From Zygnema circumcarinatum (lineage: Eukaryota > Streptophyta > Zygnematophyceae > Zygnematales > Zygnemataceae): a DNA stretch of 64,000 nt. The stretch covers positions 2,365,730 through 2,429,729 of the forward strand of contig CM074808.1 in NCBI GenBank assembly GCA_037447605.1, given 5' to 3'. Position 1 is the first letter of the stretch. Each line of letters begins with the position of its first letter. The notes under the pieces were generated by a model. That model ran no database searches, had not been told where the DNA came from, and saw only the letters and a list, made by a program, of their open reading frames with translations. Made by a program: the position numbers and the translations under genes. Positions 62,441-64,000 of the stretch are shown one piece after another.

Positions 62441-62779
62441 ATGGCTGCCATCTTGCATCTACCAAGGTGCGGCTTAAGCTTGCAAACTGGGATTGTGCGG
62501 TCCGGTTTAAGGAGCTCCAAGGTACAGGCTGTTGACCTGTTTTCCTCGAGTAATGGAGGAGGCCAACGGATGGACAAGAGCAAGGTGAAACACGAAAGAA
62601 GAAAAGGAAGAACTACAATAGCTGCACTCCCTGTAATAAGCAGCGTTCCAGTGATTGGACCGTTGGCCAATTTTTTGCTCAGCCCCCCACTGCTGTTGGC
62701 AGCTTATCTTGCAGGAGGTATGCTCGGCCTTCCATTCCTTCTCCCCCACAATTATCCTCATTTCCTTGAAGAGAAATGA
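62441..62779 (+). CDS. Small plastid-type membrane protein, function unknown
   Basis: A single-exon frame of 112 residues. The first 50 or so residues are rich in Ser, Arg, Gly and Gln with few acidic residues, like a chloroplast transit peptide. The C-terminal half is hydrophobic with two helices separated by VIGPLANFLL, and it ends GLPFLLPHNYPHFLEEK. I do not recognise the family. A short hydrophobic tail after a transit peptide would fit a thylakoid or envelope protein. It is divergent from RFC3 with a compact shared promoter. No frame on the opposite strand competes. Confidence 0.65.
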   Translation: MAAILHLPRCGLSLQTGIVRSGLRSSKVQAVDLFSSSNGGGQRMDKSKVKHERRKGRTTIAALPVISSVPVIGPLANFLLSPPLLLAAYLAGGMLGLPFLLPHNYPHFLEEK

Positions 62780-64000
62780 TGGGTAAATCCGATATAGTAT
62801 GCGATGTAACGTGTTTTCATCATAAAAATATAAAGTGTAATGATAACCGAAGCAGAAGAAACAGAAAACCGGTCATTACGAGATAACATCAGAATTTGAT
62901 CGTCTACTTTCTCAACCATCTTTTGGTCTCTTACTGATCTGAGATTCGGATGACAAAACCTAGAGTGTGCATTTACTTGCCCTCCATAAGTGAATCATGA
63001 TATCAATTGTTTGAATCGGATTAGATGGTTACCTCCTTCTCTTGGTGTTAAGATTCTCACAAGATAAAACTGCATTCTAACCACACAGTTTAGATGTTTT
63101 ATTGAACATCCCCCCATTTTGTATGAAATTGAGAAGAATCATCGGATAAGAATCCTCCTACTGAAATGGGAATGAAGTTTAAACATGCCTAGGCATGCAT
63201 GTTCATGCAATCCTTTCCCGCAAGACTAACATTGGTGGGTGTACTTGATTGCTGACATGGATCTACTGCTATTATGAAAACCAGCGGTACGTTTTTGGGG
63301 AGGTTTTTCACGGACTACATACAGTGAAGCGCTCCCAACAAAGCTTGGGTTGGCAGCACTTTGGCCAGGTAAGGACCGCGGGGCCGGAAGATTGAAGAGA
63401 CTTTGCACAAGGTCCTGGGGGGGGTCGTCACACACCACAATTGCGCTCTTCTCATAGTTCTTTCTCAGGAGCCACTTGCAATTACATCTCAGATAAAGAA
63501 ATTTTATGTTTTTTAAAATTTAGCTTAGAATGCAGCTACATGCGGTTTCCTGCTGGCCAACGGGTTGAAGAGTAAACCACGGCTAACTCGGATTGCAAGG
63601 TTGTCAATGCAGTGCTGGTGATCGCTTCTCCTGCCTTCAGAGCAAACTTCAAGAAGGCTGTCAAGTAAGTGATATGACATAACTGACCACAGTTTTATTC
63701 GGTTGTTAATCATGTAAATCTTTCGTAACGAAGGCCCTTTAAAGGCGGAGAGTTGTTTTTGAACCAGGCCGCAGTGCACCTATCCGTCATGCTACAATAC
63801 CTAGACTCCCTTTTGCGAACTCAAAATCTCTACTCTTCTACTAAGTCATCAGTATGGGGTTTCACACACTAGGTGCTCTAAAAGTAGGACTAGAATTCGA
63901 ATCAAGAAGAGGAAGCACTCAAATTAATTGCGACCTCAATTATGTAAGGGGATTGAAATATTTCTCCTTTTTAGTGTTTTCCACGTGTACATGTGTCCGT
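62780..64000. other. Right end, no gene recognised
   Basis: AT-rich sequence with only short unconvincing frames and a 14-bp palindrome CATGCCTAGGCATG near 63184. The next gene may begin beyond the window. Confidence 0.4.

Overview
This is nuclear DNA from a green plant-lineage organism, most likely a streptophyte alga. The genes are intron-rich with GT-AG splice sites plus two GC-AG introns. The family set is streptophyte: an MRK1/STY13-type Raf-like kinase, an RWP-RK factor, a GALS-like GT92 glycosyltransferase, a ZIF1-like carrier, a plastid YlmH-type S4 protein, and a Ty3/gypsy retrotransposon primed by initiator-Met tRNA. I cannot name the species. Exon structures were assembled by eye from reading frame, splice-site phase and family conservation.

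Layout, left to right: an SDR oxidoreductase (+, 969-4034); a Raf-like kinase (-, 5295-8167); GMP synthase (+, 10473-14164); a TMEM115-type Golgi rhomboid-like protein (+, 15228-17658); selenoprotein K (-, 18720-19937, SECIS at 18546-18613); a decayed Ty3/gypsy element with a 10-N assembly gap (about 20420-27091); a plastid S4-domain protein (+, 27331-32359); splicing factor SF3B3 (+, 34318-38782); an RWP-RK factor (+, 40479-43930); a ZIF1-like MFS carrier (-, from 44893); a small zinc-ribbon membrane protein (+, 49265-50490); a GT92 galactan-synthase-like enzyme (-, 51514-55636); replication factor C subunit 3 (-, 59532-62192); and a short plastid-type membrane protein (+, 62441-62779).

The main discovery is selenoprotein K. 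Its four exons join in phase into a 116-residue SelK/SelG protein with UGA followed by Gly-Arg-stop at the C-terminus. A hand-foldable SECIS hairpin lies about 107 bases past the stop. Land plants are regarded as lacking nuclear selenoproteins, so this suggests a streptophyte that kept selenocysteine decoding.

The second theme is a shared promoter vocabulary. Five perfect CCAAT-N9-CCACG boxes (the ER-stress element ERSE) lie in four intergenic regions, two of them arranged as a 53-bp palindrome. CCGTAC motifs cluster upstream of nearly every gene. A dyad element built on GATGGC/GCCATC recurs at three loci. Several genes are arranged head-to-head: kinase/GMP synthase, selenoprotein K/S4 protein (now split by the retrotransposon), MFS carrier/zinc-ribbon protein, and RFC3/plastid protein.
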